NCBI GenBank assembly: GCA_037951165.1 | Contig: JBBDHG010000151.1 | Location: 434,001 to 498,000, forward strand | DNA length: 64,000 nt | From: Lophius americanus | Lineage: Eukaryota; Chordata; Actinopteri; Lophiiformes; Lophiidae | Direction: 5' to 3' | In this document: positions 44,245 through 56,545 of the stretch, piece by piece | How positions within the stretch are numbered: position 1 is the first letter of the stretch | Layout of the letters: every line of letters begins with the position of its first letter | Notes under the pieces: generated by a model | Database searches by the model: none | What the model saw: only the letters and a program-made list of their open reading frames with translations | What the model was told of the DNA's origin: nothing | Position numbers and translations under genes: made by a program

Positions 44245-47200
44245 AATTTTCATCAATCAAGTATTAGATCAATCAAACTGCAGTTGGGATTTGCTCAAGA
44301 ACAGGACTAGTGTTTGACGGGTTCTGTTCCGCAAAAACTAAATTCAAACACCTTTTGAATAGCCAAAAGAGGCTTTGCTGGTAAAACAGTTTTTGAAATC
44401 AGAGTGTGCCTTAATCCTAACAGTCCCCCATAACGGTCTGGTGATTTCTTCCTAGGATTGTGTTTATCGTGTTTTGCATATAAATATATATATACAGTAG
44501 TAATCCAAAGCATTGATTCCACCTTATTCAACTGCAAATGATGTTCCCAAAGTAAAATAAACAATTATCAAGAACTGTTTTATCTAATAAAATAGAGTTT
44601 TGTCTTTTCATCTTACTTCATATTGACTTACTGTGGATCATCAAGCAGATTTAGCTGCTCCTGCAAAACTGAACTGTTCGTATTACACTCCAGTCCAACT
44701 TCACTGAATGTATAATGTTGAATGATGGACTGTTACTGTTATTTGAACACTGGAACTTCTACAAATCTGGTTTTGAAGCTTCTTTGGCATCTGGAAATTA
44801 GGAAAGCAAAGCTCGAGTTTGGAGAACATGAGATGGAGGGTGAAAGGCGCCACCCCGCAGGGAGATATTGAGATGCTATATTCACATATGAACTTTCTGC
44901 TGTGCCTAATTTATCCTTAATTTTATGATTTATTTCTGTTTAGATCTTAGGTACGGCTGTGTCCAAGAAAAACTGGGACATACCTTTGCTCCAGTGACTC
45001 TGGCAGCTAACAAAACCCCCCCGATACCCAGTACTTGTTGGTCGTAGGTCTTTGCAAAGGAAATAGACTGTGTTGTTGCTTCTGTGGTGCTAATGTGTCC
45101 AGTGTCGTAGCTTCACTGTCCAGAGCTAATGCTATCTCTAGGTAGTATCATCTCAGGTGAGTCCTTGTGTTCGTAGCGTTCCCATTGAGAAAAACTCTAT
45201 AGCACCATTTGTCGGACTGAAGTTATTTATGTTCTTACTCTAGTGCCAGAATACATTATTCTAGCAAAAAATACTAAAAGATCAATACCGAAACAATGCT
45301 GCCACAAAATAATCCAACATCAAGCTGCGTGTATTTTCCCCTCACACCTATCGATAGGCTTCTTCATGGTTGTTCTTTTTGGTGGAACAGGAAAAAAAAA
45401 AACCTTCAACTTCTGAACTCTAGCTCATTTAAGCTGCTGCTCAGATTTGCATAGCAAGCCTTTGACAATGTTATTCTTGGAATGTGACGTGAACGGTACA
45501 AAACACCGTCAACATATTCAGCAGCTGATGACTTCATTAGCTAGTCTAAACTGTTCATTAGCTTAAGAAGTTGGAAAGATATCCTGACTTGGAACAAAGC
45601 TTCACTTTGATCAAATCCAGTCATCCCAAGAGGCTGGCTCTTTGTCTTTATGATATCTTGACAACAAATCCCACTGGTCTGTATTCTGTAGTTCGTCTGT
45701 GTGCACGAGTGTGAAGACACTCTTTTTGTGTCTGAATGTGTCTCTGGTGGTTGGGTGTGTGAGTGCCTTTTAGAGAGTGTGTTTCTTCAGAGATGAGAGA
45801 GTGTGTGCGGGCTTTAGTTTGTGTGAACTGACAAATCTTAAGTTGCCTTGGATCTCCCATCGGCTCTGGCTCCAGCAACGCCGCAACTCTGTTGTGTTTG
45901 TAGATTACAGGCGCTGTTGATTTTGGATTGTCTCTTTTTCCAGCTTCAAAGTTCGACTGTTCTCGATTGCAGTGAGGGACTGAGCCCCTCCTTTATTCCT
46001 CAGCATTCTCTTTTTACCTACGTACACCCACACTCACTTACTGTACATAAAGCGACTTCCATGATGACAGCGCTGGAAGATGACTCCAGTTACAACCCTC
46101 GCATTCTCTCTCGCCGGCGTGAGCTAAGCTTGCAAAGAGGTTGCAAGCTTAGCAACCTCTCAAGGAATTGTGGCTAGATGGACGACTCAATCAGGATCAC
46201 AGCGGCTTTGGAGTGAGCGTTAATGTGAGGCAACAAGGGCTCAGGCGTTTGCAACTTGCCACTGGAAAGCAGACTCATTAAAAAAAAATCACACCAAAAT
46301 GAAATACAACAACTTAAAAGCCTTTAAAAGCCCAGGAGAGTTGCCAGCTTTGGTGCATTACAGCGCATACTTTTGGTAAGTAGGGGTGGGTAGCAGTAAA
46401 TGACATTAATCATGCACCCACTCAGCACTTTGTGGAAGCTTCTTTGGTTTTGCAGAGTAAATGCTTTGGAGATCTGGAAAGGGCAAGACTAACACATCAA
46501 GCCACTTGTCCATCCATTCTTAATCACAGACCAACGCATATTCGCTCAATATGAAGTATTTTCTAATGGATTAAAGGGATATGTTACTAATGTTCACTGC
46601 ATTGTTTAATGCTTTATATGATGTTTTCATAGATGGGATTTATTCTTTTTGTAAATAATATTTTCCATCTGTAGCTCATTGTAACATTTCAGTATAATCT
46701 TTCCACACAAGTGTTCCATGTGACTGGAATATAACCAGTTTGAAAAGAAAAAAGAATTAAACACTGAACTGAACTGTATTTAAAATATAATCTCAATTAA
46801 GAGTCCTCAATATCGCATTTTTGTGGACTGAGAGCTACTTGAGCAACCGTGGGAAACCATACTGAGATGTTCACAGTACAATAACTGTGCCAGAAAATTA
46901 TTTCAATAAAATGTATTTTACTACTCATACTTTTATATATTCTTTAAAACTAAATGAAAAAATGTAATATCTATGATACATCTGTACATTTATTTAATGC
47001 ATCTGAAGTAAAATAGGACAGAGTATATAAAAAATATACACAAATTCCTCTTTTGAAATAAATAAAAACTGTACTTTTCTTTGACCAACATAAAAGGGAG
47101 TGAAAAAAACATTACTATGATTATCATAGCAATATGTTTTTCTTGACTTCTTTTGCTGCAAGCGATACAGTAATAATAACCATGATGTGGTATAAATACA

Positions 47201-48526
47201 GCAGGTTAGCATAAGTGGTGGAGGAACCATCACAAACCTTCACGTAAACATTTATTTAACTTGAGTTGGAGCTCGTTACCAAAAGGGACAAACGGCAGGA
47301 AAAGCCTCTATTCCGATCTATTCAGGTGCTTGTTTAACTGAAGAGAAAACGAGTGAAATAGGACCTTGCGTTTATCGCCAATATTAATATTCTCCTTCCC
47401 ATTCCGCCACGAAAGACAAATCCTTGTTGGTTGTGGAAATCCAAAGTAGTCCCACGCTACAGATTTTCCGTCCTTCTTGGAGGGTTTGATGGAATCTGTT
47501 TTACTTCTTTCTGTCGCCATTTCAGACGTTCCTTTTATTCTAATAGAAAAGGTAATAAGTACAGATACTGTATGTGGCATAACAATCATCCAATTTCACA
47601 CTATGTTATAACCATGACAACGGTAACAACTGCAAATGGGTAGTGCATGATGGGTAAAGAGAGATCCCCAGTTCGGCATATATCTGCAGATGTGCAGACA
47701 ATACAGGATATGGAAGCTACATTTACTCATAGTTAGAAACCATTAGAAAACTGAGTGAAATTAACTTTTTTTTTTTTTTCATTCACTTTCATTAAGTAGG
47801 ATTTGCCAGCACAGTGAAATCTATTAAAAGTAAACAAGATTAAATGTGAAACATATACATAAGGGGGAAGAAACAGAGTTTTCAGAGTAATTGGGGCAAA
47901 TGTGTCAGGTTTTATACGCTCTGATTAAATTAATATCACAAGTTCAGCCATGCGGTGTTTTGTAATCACACTCATTATTTAAGTAATCCTATTGGACCTC
48001 TAGATTAGAATCACGTTCCTCTGATCAGTCAGAAAATCAAAGTGGGATTACTTCAACCATACCATAGATATATAAGACGATTAAAGGCCGAAACACCCAT
48101 TATAATCTAAAAATGTTGTTAGGTCCTGATTGATTGTGGATGAAGATGAAATGATTTCACTTGATGTAAAATACCCCGGAGCCAAAAGTCAGAGCAATTA
48201 TATGAGATCAAATCGTGCGTCTGTCTTGAGAGTAGACTTATGGCACTGGTGCTTCTCATACCAGCAGTGTCCATGGCAACAAAATCCAGCTTGTGATGTA
48301 TTTGAAATCTCACATTTGATTGGTGTGAACATTTTGATTTCACACATGGAGTATGTCTGCCTGTTATCCTTCTCTGCTCAGGAGAACTCCCTGCTCTTAG
48401 ATGATCAGATTTAAACCCATCGAGTCAATTTGTTGAGGGGGGCGGGAAGCAGAGAGAGGAAAAAGCAGCTCTGTTGTACTAAATGCATGACTTAAGCAGA
48501 TGTGTGGTTTGCATTCGTTGTGTGTA
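44245..48526. other. No gene recognised; large unique-looking stretch
   Basis: A TATA-rich run at 44467-44493, T14 at 47766-47779 and TG-rich DNA at 45700-45790 are present. The palindrome at 46123 is listed separately. The frames at 45848-46177 (109 aa, +) and 48130-48414 (94 aa, +) have no domain, and the first runs through the palindrome. Confidence 0.5.
46123..46160. repeat. Overlapping perfect inverted repeats (13-bp and 9-bp arms)
   Basis: GCTAAGCTTGCAA (46123-46135) pairs with TTGCAAGCTTAGC (46141-46153). AGAGGTTGC (46136-46144) pairs with GCAACCTCT (46152-46160). The middle block 46136-46153 is therefore the exact reverse complement of the 18-bp sequence formed by joining its flanks (GCTAAGCTTGCAACCTCT). 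Confidence 0.95.
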
Positions 48527-49609
48527 CAGTGCTTTCAAAGAGCACTGAACCCCTTCCTTGTTCCTTCGATTTTTGTGTGATTCTCATACTGAACTGTGTC
48601 GGATTTTCAAACTCAATTTAACATAAAACGAAGGAAACCTGTCTTAACACAAAATAAATGGCATAAATGACATTTTATAGTATAATAAAGCAAGAAGGTT
48701 ATCCAGTACCCAATTCACCAACAGGAAAAATGATTACCTCACTGAGCATAACAGCTACCTCTGCAAGATTTAGCAGTAGCAACTGCAAACAGACACTAAA
48801 CTGGAGCTCAGTCTTCAACTTCACTGTTGTGAAATTTCTTCCCAGAACTGCTTTAAGGCCGATCTTTTCGGTTCCTGCCACAGCATCTAAATGAGGTTTG
48901 GATCGAGACTTTAACCAGGCTACTGTTAATCTGGGATCATTGTTTTCATGTATCACTCAGTCGCCCCTTTCAGACTGATGACCTGAAATTCTATTTCAAA
49001 ATTTCCTCAAGTTGCCCTGGCTGTGAAGCAGCAAAGCAACCCCACTACATTACATTTCCACCTCCATATTTTACCGTGGGTAAGAAGGAGGAGGATTAAC
49101 CGTATGTATGATGTTCTTTTTGTGGAAGGCTGTGTTTAATGTACATCAGACGTAATGGGACCCGTCTTCCAAGCAGTTCAACTCTGACTCATCAGTCCAT
49201 TAAATATAGTCCCTAGAGCTCCGAGCGTCATCAAGGTGTAAGTGGCTAAATTTATATGAGCCTCGAGGGTATTCTGCATTGGTATGCCCTTTGCCCCTTG
49301 GCTGTGTCCATGAATGGCTGTTCTGTCTGTACCCAGGTGAGAGAGAGACCTATAGATCCTTCATTGTACTCTTTGAAGCATTTTGGATGGTTTGCCAACT
49401 TCTGAAATGGTCAACTTTTGTCCAGTTTTCCATTCGTCAATAAGGCGTCTCACTGTGAGGCTGTAAAGTCCCACAGCCTTAGAAACAGCTTTGGGACCCC
49501 GCCCATATATAATCTCTTATGATTTTGGCATAGTGGTGGGACTAAAGAGCCAACTTCCTGCTTTAGAAAATGGTCTATTGAAGTGATGAAGGGACTGAAC
49601 TGGTACTGG
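48527..49609 (-). mobile_element. Tc1-like transposon remnant with both ends
   Basis: Left end: TA then CAGTGCTTTCAAAGAGCACT and GAACCCCTTCCTTG (48525-48560). Right end: AAGGGACTGAACTGGTACTG (49589-49608), followed by TA one base further on. The minus strand encodes the transposase in broken frames: RVELLGRRVPLRLMYIK (about 49180-49130), PTVKYGGGNVM then WGCFAASQPGQL (about 49086-49010), and NDPRLTVAWLKSRSKPH near 48945-48885 in place of NDPKHTS..WLK. These are the standard central Tc1 blocks. The HTH region is decayed (49510-49400). Different in sequence from family TcA. Confidence 0.82.
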
Positions 49610-49699
49610 TAGTTAAATGAAATTATATTTAAATATTTAGATAGACAGTGTGCAAAAACTATGTTTGTTTATTTAAAAGTCAATGCAGCGGGGATAAAG

Positions 49700-50160
49700 G
49701 ATATTGCATAGCGTTTTGACCACAGACAGGTAGAGTATCGACGCCATGACAGCGACAGAGAGAATTCTGAGGCAAGAACTTTTTCAGAAGAAGCTAGAAT
49801 ACACATCGCATTTAGAATGATTTTGTTGGCTACAAAAGATATTCAGGTGTCTTTGTTCCATCCCTATAATTTTGGATGCCGAGTAGAGTAATTCAGAAGG
49901 CTCTCAATCAAAAACTGATAAAAAGGATAAAACCCACCGATGAAATTGTGGGCTTCACAAAAAAAGAATTGCGTTTGCGAAGAAGGTGAACTCTCTGTCG
50001 CCCCCTCTTTGCAATAGCTTCGGTGTTCACAACAAAATTGAGCTGGTTATCAAAGATGATATTTAGATATTTGGAAGACGGGACATTTTATACCATCTCA
50101 CTATGTATGACGGATGCTCTGTCTTCATTTCTGCTTCCATGAATGAAATATGAAATACAG
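49700..50160 (-). mobile_element. Non-LTR retrotransposon remnant, thumb domain of reverse transcriptase
   Basis: The minus strand has a stop-free run reading IIFDNQLNFVVNTEAIAKRG with RQRVHLLRKRNSFFVKPTIS (50060-49940). This is the block after the catalytic core of fish LINE reverse transcriptases (D.LSF..NT..I..K..QRL.FLRKL..F.V). The LLGIQNYRDGTKTPEYLL region downstream is decayed. It is distinct from the 17.2-kb element and from family L. Confidence 0.65.
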
Positions 50161-51919
50161 AATTGCGATCACACCAAGAAATAAAAATCGGTTGGCGACT
50201 CCCCACCGTCTGATCCAGAGCCACGGAGGACGGACAGCAGAGCAGTACCGTCAGAACATCTGAGATCAGGTCCGGGAGTGTCTAGTCCAGCTGAAACCAG
50301 TTATTAATGCAGCGTTTTTGGGTTGCGTTTTTGGACAGCCTCAAGTGGTGTTATAAATTAGTATCGTATACACAAAAAAAATAGAAGAAACCAGAAGGTC
50401 GTCAAATCCTTCAACTCCCTCAGAACCAGTTACTGGTTTAACAAAATGAGCTTCAGAAATCAATGTGGAACATCATACAAACCTTGTAGAACACACTCCC
50501 AAACCAAACTGCGGGTGTGTAATTAATCATGTGGAAATTAAAGTAAAGGGAAGAGGTTCGACCTTGTCCTCAGAGAGTTAACCCGTGTCCGCAGCACACG
50601 CCTATTTTTACATTATTTTCAATTATCATCTGTAACGGACAGGGACCCTTGAGGAAGGTAACCTCTTTTTTTTTTTTTTTGCCAAGTGCCTGTCATTGAG
50701 TCACATTAGCGCATTCTTTATATAGCCGAGCTGTGGAAACACGGTCAGCTGCTGCACACACTGTCCTTCACTCTCATCCCTCCTCTCTAGATTAGAGGCT
50801 TGATTTGACAGAAAGGTGGGATTTGTTCCTCTTCTGAAAAGCTCTAGTTTTCTGACACGGTTGACGCAGACATTTTAAGCGAGGATTCAACATTTTAATC
50901 TAATTTCAACCCGCTGCATGTACAGCAGTGGAAACGCTAGTGCTGACAGGTGCTTCCACTTTATTTGAAAAAACGATGCAGCATAAAAAACATTGCACAA
51001 AATGTCACCTGTGTAATGACATAGAAGCATTCTGATCCCCATGTAGTGTCCGAGATAATGACTTTGGAGCTACTGTCTTGTTATGCACCAATACTTCTTT
51101 GTTTCGTGTGACAGTGTCTTAATTAATACACACTACGGGGGTGCTGGAGTAGACTCTGTGCCCGTGGTGATTGGCAGATAGATTAATATTGTCAGACCCT
51201 GGAGACGCGTGTCACATTCCACTTGAAGCCATTGTTACTTGTTTCAAGGACAATTTCCCCGCTTCAACGCCTCCTCTCTCCCACTGCTGCTGCCCTGAGA
51301 AAAGGCACTGTGGGGTCAGTATCACCGAAACCAAAATCTGTGAGACGAATGCAGGAACCCAAGGGAGCACTATGTACAAAATATACCGACGCCTCTTTTT
51401 CTCTGTGAATATTGCTTCTGCAAGTTAATAGAAAGGAACTAAATTCACCAGATGTTCTGTGAACCAAACCTACACAATATGGTGGATGTTTATTGCTGTT
51501 AATTATGCATTAGCTGTTCTCAATTCCTTAAACTGGAGCTCTGCAACTGTAACTAAGGTTGGCAGGTCTGACAAGAGGTGGATTCCCCCTATGGGGGAAC
51601 AGTTTGAAAGGTGGGGTCTTACCAAAATAAAATATAATTAAATACAAGCCACAGGAATCCTTGTTTTATGTGGATATAATAATCATCAATACAGGATTAA
51701 ACTTAATCTTTTGCTAATAAGCATTAGCTTTCAGTGTTATACATAAATTATTAGTTTAGATATAAAAAATTTTTTTTACAATCTTATTTTTGAAGTAATT
51801 AGTCATTTGGGGAAAAAAAACAAAAAAAAACATAACTGCAGCTGGTAGCCTGAAGAAATTTGAGCGGTGAAATGGACTGGGAGGTAGACAGGGGGTTTGG
51901 TGGACATCATAGGTAGTGT
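50161..51919. other. No gene recognised
   Basis: 50195-50310 may belong to the upstream part of the preceding LINE (TCTGATCCAGAGCCACGGAG; GGTCCGGGAGTGTCTAGTCC). T15 at 50666-50680. The 85-aa frame at 51171-51428 has no domain. Confidence 0.45.
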
Positions 51920-52325
51920 GGGTGTGGAAACGAACCATCGTGGTGAAGAGGGAGCTGACGCAGAGGGCAAAGCTCACAAATTAGCCACCGTTCTACTTTC
52001 CAAACCTAACCTTTGGTTATTAAATCTGGGTAGTGACTGAAAGAAGACAAGAATTAAAAATGAACTTCCTAGAAAGGGCTTCTAACATAGGACATAGTTT
52101 ATATGGTCCATGCATCGAGCTAAAGCTGCTTCCGCCTGGAGGTTTTCCAGGTCCATCCAAGTTGCAGAACAGCCTAGGGTAGACCCAGAACTCGCTGAAG
52201 GGATTATATATCTCATCTAGCTAGGGATTGTTTTGGGATTTATCCCGGAGGGGCTGGATAAAGTTGATGGGGAGAGGGACGTCTGGATTACACTGCTAAG
52301 CACATGGATGGGTGGACATATGGAC
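51920..52325 (+). mobile_element. Family L retrotransposon, C-terminal end, decayed
   Basis: ATCGTGGTGAAGAGGGAGCT (51938) reads VVKRELTQRAKLT, TGGGTAGTGACTGAAAGAAG (52027) parallels 34328, and GLDKVDGERDVWITLLS (52248-52298) is the family's last coding block. Internal deletions remove most of the RWLGHL...RWRDY region, of which CTTCCGCCTGGAGGTTTTCC and GGTAGACCCAGAACTCGCTG (52177) remain. More degraded than the 34.3-kb copy. Confidence 0.8.
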
Positions 52326-53639
52326 TGCTATCACTGCCAACTTAAGTATGTACATGCTCGCACGGAAAGCAAGACCCACATAATACATCAGAATCATCCA
52401 CTGGGACTGGAGGTCAGTGGATCTCTTTCGTATTGTAATCGCGCTGTAAACAGATCTATTATATGACCCGATTTTATTGCTTCCCAGATTTGCAATTTCT
52501 GGTATTTATAATCTTTTATAAGCTGCAGCTGTGAGACAAAGTTTGTCTCTGTATTCTTCAGGCGTACCTCAAGTTCTCATTTGCTCCTGCTGTGTTTTAA
52601 AGGTCATCAAATACATCAAATCAAAGACATGTCTGAAAGCCAGAGGTATTTTACACAGCTTTAACTCCACCAGGGGCCAACTCTCACTTCATGGACTCCA
52701 CATTTTATTTTTCCTTCACCTTGTCTCCCATGAGGGTTCTCCTTCATGTTTGTACTCTGTTTCAACTCAGCCTTGGGCTCAACTTTGGAATGAGTCTGTC
52801 TCTGCGAGATGATTGGGGGATGGGTTGCAGCCAGGGACAGCTGGACTCTAGAAACCATCTTGGCACTAGAATACATTAATGGCCGCTAAACTCAAGGTAC
52901 CTCAGTGTAGTTGAAAGAGTCAGGCTGCCTCTGACATTCAATCTTCTTTCTGAATCTTGTTTGACATTTGGGATGGTATCTTTGATTTCTTTAAGCATTT
53001 CCTGAAATGAATTGATTCCATCTGGTTATTATTCCCCCCCCCCCCCCCCCCCATCCCTCTGCGGAGCATTACAATCATATTAACACATGGCGCTGTCACT
53101 CACGGGCGTTGGCATTTCTCTGGTTGAAATTGCCTGTTTATACGTTCGTTGCAAGCCCATTTCCAAGGCATCCCCCACAGTCAATCTAAACATTTTATTT
53201 ATCAGGGACTGACAGTATATGCCCCAGAGTTTTAACGCCGCATTTGTTATCGTGGCTTAATTGCAGACTACATGTTTAGCACTCCACTGGGCCATAGGTA
53301 ATTCAAAACTGCTTCATCTAAAATGACTTTGGTGTCAGTCAGTGAGGTAAGTCAAATTCTAATCTCCGGCTTGATCAGAATTCAAAGTGACAGGAGAGAG
53401 AATATCATAGAATGAAAAACAAATCCCCAGTGTTATAAGCTGAAAGGAGTCAGCAAATAACACAAATTTTATAGAGATGTTCTTTGTGTATCATTACTTA
53501 ACTCAGTACCAAATAGTGTTATACTGCGTTTACACTGAATAAGATTATTAGTGCTATGAGATTACACACAAAGCACGTGCAAAGCCACGATTAGACACAA
53601 ATGTGTGCTGGGCACCGCAAATGATGCACATAAAGTGAG
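52326..53639. other. No gene recognised
   Basis: It contains the C19 tract (separate entry). The frames at 52531-52879 overlap on both strands without domains. 53060-53330 is free of recognised repeats and balanced in composition, so it would be a reasonable place to look for a conserved non-coding element. Confidence 0.45.
53034..53052. repeat. C19 homopolymer
   Basis: Nineteen consecutive C. It can form an i-motif, with a G-quadruplex on the other strand, and is prone to length errors in assemblies. Confidence 0.95.
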
Positions 53640-54020
53640 TTTCACATTATTATATCCCCAAAAAGATGGACATTTTACCTAATTGTCATCTCTTCTGTTA
53701 ACGAGATTACTCAAAAACTATTTAATTGCGAGGAAGAACTGGATTGATTTTGGGAGAGGTCAGTTATATATTACCGACACTAAGAGGAGCTTTATCTCCA
53801 GGGATTTAGTCAAAATTCAGTTTTTTGACTCTATTTGAGGATATCTGTATAACTCTAATAGTATATTTTATACTCACTAGTTGGAAGTTTTACAGAAAAT
53901 AATATGTAATAAATATGCATACTTTGCAGTTAATTTGAGGTCTTCAATCGGGAGGATTGCTTGTACAATGCGGGGGATCAGGGGCCATTCAGCAATATAT
54001 CCTTGCTGTCAGGACCGACA
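53640..54020 (-). repeat. Family R repeat, copy 9 (tail to head)
   Basis: Reverse orientation: TATATCCCCAAAAAGATGGA (53652, tail palindrome), TAACGAGATTACTCAAAAAC (53699), TTGCGAGGAAGAACTGGATT (53726), TTTATCTCCAGGGATTTAGT, then the head complement GAGGTCTTCAATCGGGAGGA (53937), TTGCTTGTACAATGCGGGGG (53957) and AATATATCCTTGCTGTCAGG (53994). Together with copies 5 and 8 it fixes the head-to-tail order of the family. Confidence 0.87.
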
Positions 54021-54554
54021 CTGTAGGCCTAATTGAAAAAAAATTAAAAGTTTAAATTTACCCATTTGATAGCCTGCCAGTACATACCACCTATTCTGGC
54101 ATTTTATTCCTTTATTACGTACTAAGCTCATTGGACAGGAATAGGAGACTGTAAAATATTTGTAAAATTTTGAAACAAGTCGGTTAATTCCTGAGTAGTT
54201 TTTTTTAAACTAACTTGCAAACGTGTAGCAACATTTCAGGAATCAAGGACAATATTTGAACATTTTTTTTAGCATAAAACCTTTTTAATACTCAATAAAT
54301 GGAAATGTATCCATTGAAAATGTTCTTTGCAATGAAAATGTGCAGATCTCTAGAATTTAAAGCTCGCTAGATTGAGATCTTCATAGGTGCCTTTGAAAGT
54401 GGTGTGGTTTGTAATCAGCTACTAAAGCAATGAGTACGAGTCCACTGATTATGAATACGATTTTTTCATGGCTCTCTGGGTAGAGAACGTCTTTGCCATT
54501 ATATAAAGTAAAATATTTTTGTTATACATTGTATATTATACAATATTAGCATAT
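54021..54554. other. No feature recognised
   Basis: AT-rich with T-runs; no frame of note. Confidence 0.5.
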
Positions 54555-54752
54555 TTAAATTTTTTCTCTGCATTTGACCAATTTCTAAGGAGCAATAGGC
54601 AGACTTTGTGAAAGGCCTGGGGATCCAAGTGGCATTCAGGGTCATGATAAAGGACCTAGGACATGTAGACTGCAGTAGCAGTCCTGGAATCGAACCGTCA
54701 ACTTTCTAATTAGGTGACGATCACTCTACCTCCAGCGCAACAGCTGCGATCA
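54555..54752 (-). mobile_element. tRNA-derived SINE, degraded sister of the 7.6-kb copy
   Basis: TTCTCTGCATTTGACCAATT (54563) and AAGGAGCAATAGGCAGACTT (54588) match the tRNA-unrelated body of the 7643-7887 SINE. CCTGGAATCGAACCGTCAAC (54683) contains the complement of a B box (GGTTCGATTCC), and the head complement ends near 54750. More diverged than the 7.6-kb copy; the A box is no longer clear. Confidence 0.78.
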
Positions 54753-54772
54753 GATTATGCTCCATCTTTTCA

Positions 54773-54975
54773 GATACGGCATGCCACCTGGATGTCTTTG
54801 GGTGTAATGGCTGCCTTCTAGGCAGTCCACTGACCGCTGTCCTCAAACAGACCAACCAGCTGCTCCTCGTTGGCCTCCTGCAATGTCATTACGGCAGAGC
54901 TCTGGAGGCACAGAACGCGTATGCAGTCTTGAGCAATCCCTCTCAACAGTCCCTGGAAGGTCAGCCTATAGATCA
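54773..54975 (-). pseudogene. Histone H3 pseudogene, 5'-truncated
   Basis: The minus strand reads IYRLTFQGLLRGIAQDC, then LQSSAVMTLQEANEEQLVGL with FEDS, an in-frame stop, and AAITPKDIQVACR. These line up with the histone-fold half of H3: [39 protein letters not shown], and after CAIHAKRV the block TIMPKDIQLARR. About 65 codons are covered; the N-terminal tail and start codon are missing. QSSAVM favours canonical H3 over CENP-A. The truncated 5' end and lack of flanking promoter suggest a retrocopy or gene relic; it is not functional. A SINE lies 20 bp away. Confidence 0.82.
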
Positions 54976-55665
54976 GCGGTTTAGTAAATGGAAAAGTTTA
55001 GCAGGAATATGTGAAACATCAACTTGATACTAAATTTTAATTTAGTATAGAATGGGTTTGAAGGTTTTACCGCTTTGAATGGCATTTCACAACTATGAAG
55101 TGTAGCCTAACTGACATTTGTGAAACCAGAGAATCCAAGGAGAGACTCCCTCCACACTTTTGTTGGGATTTGTTGCCCAGACATTGAAGTTGCTGTTGCT
55201 GCTTGGCAGGTGAAAGCGTATGTGTGGCCAAGTCCCACTGTGAATGACCTCTATGTCCGCGACCTGGCCAAAGCTGCCATCTCTTTAATGGCTATCATAT
55301 CTCACCCCCACTGTTCCTGCTCTCGAACAATTGTGCCATTTTCTTTCCCCCCTGTTTTTCACTTTCGCAGCAGAACTTCTTCTATAATTGGTGATATTAA
55401 ACGCCGGATTCTTATGGGAGATATACATATATTTTAACCACAACCATAGATTACAGAGATTAACTATATTAATCTCAATGTGAGAGGTGTCACTGCTTAA
55501 ATTTACCATTTTATCAAATGGACTCATTATTCGCTGCATTGTTGCTGCAGTGATGATGGACTGCATGTTGTGGAAGACAGAGGCATCTTGGCCAAACATT
55601 AGACACACAACCCTCTGAGGCAGTTTGGCAGCACATTAGACAATACAGTTTCTATCCCTGCTATA
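54976..55665. other. No gene recognised
   Basis: Overlapping frames of 105 aa (55120-55437, +) and 107 aa (55285-55608, -) show no domain and overlap each other, so neither is supported. Confidence 0.45.
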
Positions 55666-56545
55666 TACACCAGCCATAACTTTATAAACACCTCCCTAAT
55701 ATTTTGAAGGCCCCCCCCCCACCACCTTGCAGCCAAACCAGCCCTGACCTATTCAGGTAGGAATTCCACTCCCTAGGTGATGCCTCCATGAATTGGACTA
55801 GTTTGTGAAGTACAACTTATAAATGCCCATGGGCACTGAGATCTGGGGAATGTGGAAGCCAAGTCACCACCATAAACTCAATGTTGTGTATCTCTGACCA
55901 TTACAGAATCACTTTTGCAGTGCGGCAGGAAGCATTATCCAGCTGAAAGAGGCCACTACCATTAGAGAATTCCGTTACATGTTGTTCCGCAATGATGGTA
56001 TGTCTAAGTGTCAAAGCAACTTTAACAAGAATAATTGGTTAGGGTTTCCGAGCAGAACATTTTCCCAAAGCATTCTCCAATCCACGTGATGTAGAAGAAA
56101 ATGTGTTTCATCAGAGCATGCCACCTCCTTCTACTGCTCCATCGTCCGGTTCCGATGCCGACTTTAAACTTGGATTCTCTGATGAATCTGCAGCTACGTG
56201 TCCAGAAACCTTTCTTTTAGAACCAACTAAAACTTTGAGGAATCTGTGCCACGGTAGCTCTTGGGATCGGGTACCAGAGAAAGGTCTTCACTCCGTACAG
56301 GTATCAATGAGCCTTGGCTGTCCATGACCACATTGCTGGTTCACTGGTCGTCCTTTAGACAACTTCTAGTAGGTACAAGCCACTGCCGACCAAAATCAGC
56401 CACTAAGACCTGCAGCAATTTTCATCACAATCACAATTCTTTGTCCTTATCATAGTCACTCAGATCCCTAAAGCTTGTCCGTTTCCCCCGTTTCCATCGC
56501 ATCAAAATCAGCACAAAATATTGGGAATAAATATCCCAAAACAAT
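55666..56545 (-). mobile_element. Tc1-like family TcA copy C
   Basis: It begins with the element's terminus TACACCAGCCATAACTTTAT (55666). It then follows the TcA layout: CTGAGATCTGGGGAATGTGG (55836), AGCATTATCCAGCTGAAAGA (55931), CCACTACCATTAGAGAATTC (55953), ATCCACGTGATGTAGAAGAA (56079), AGAGCATGCCACCTCCTTCT (56113), CCACTGCCGACCAAAATCAG (56381) and ATAGTCACTCAGATCCCTAA (56452). Copy A shows the same phrases (TCTGGGGAATTTCGAGGCCA; ATTATCCTGCTGGACGTGGA). Coding capacity is destroyed and no catalytic residue can be read with certainty. Confidence 0.82.
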
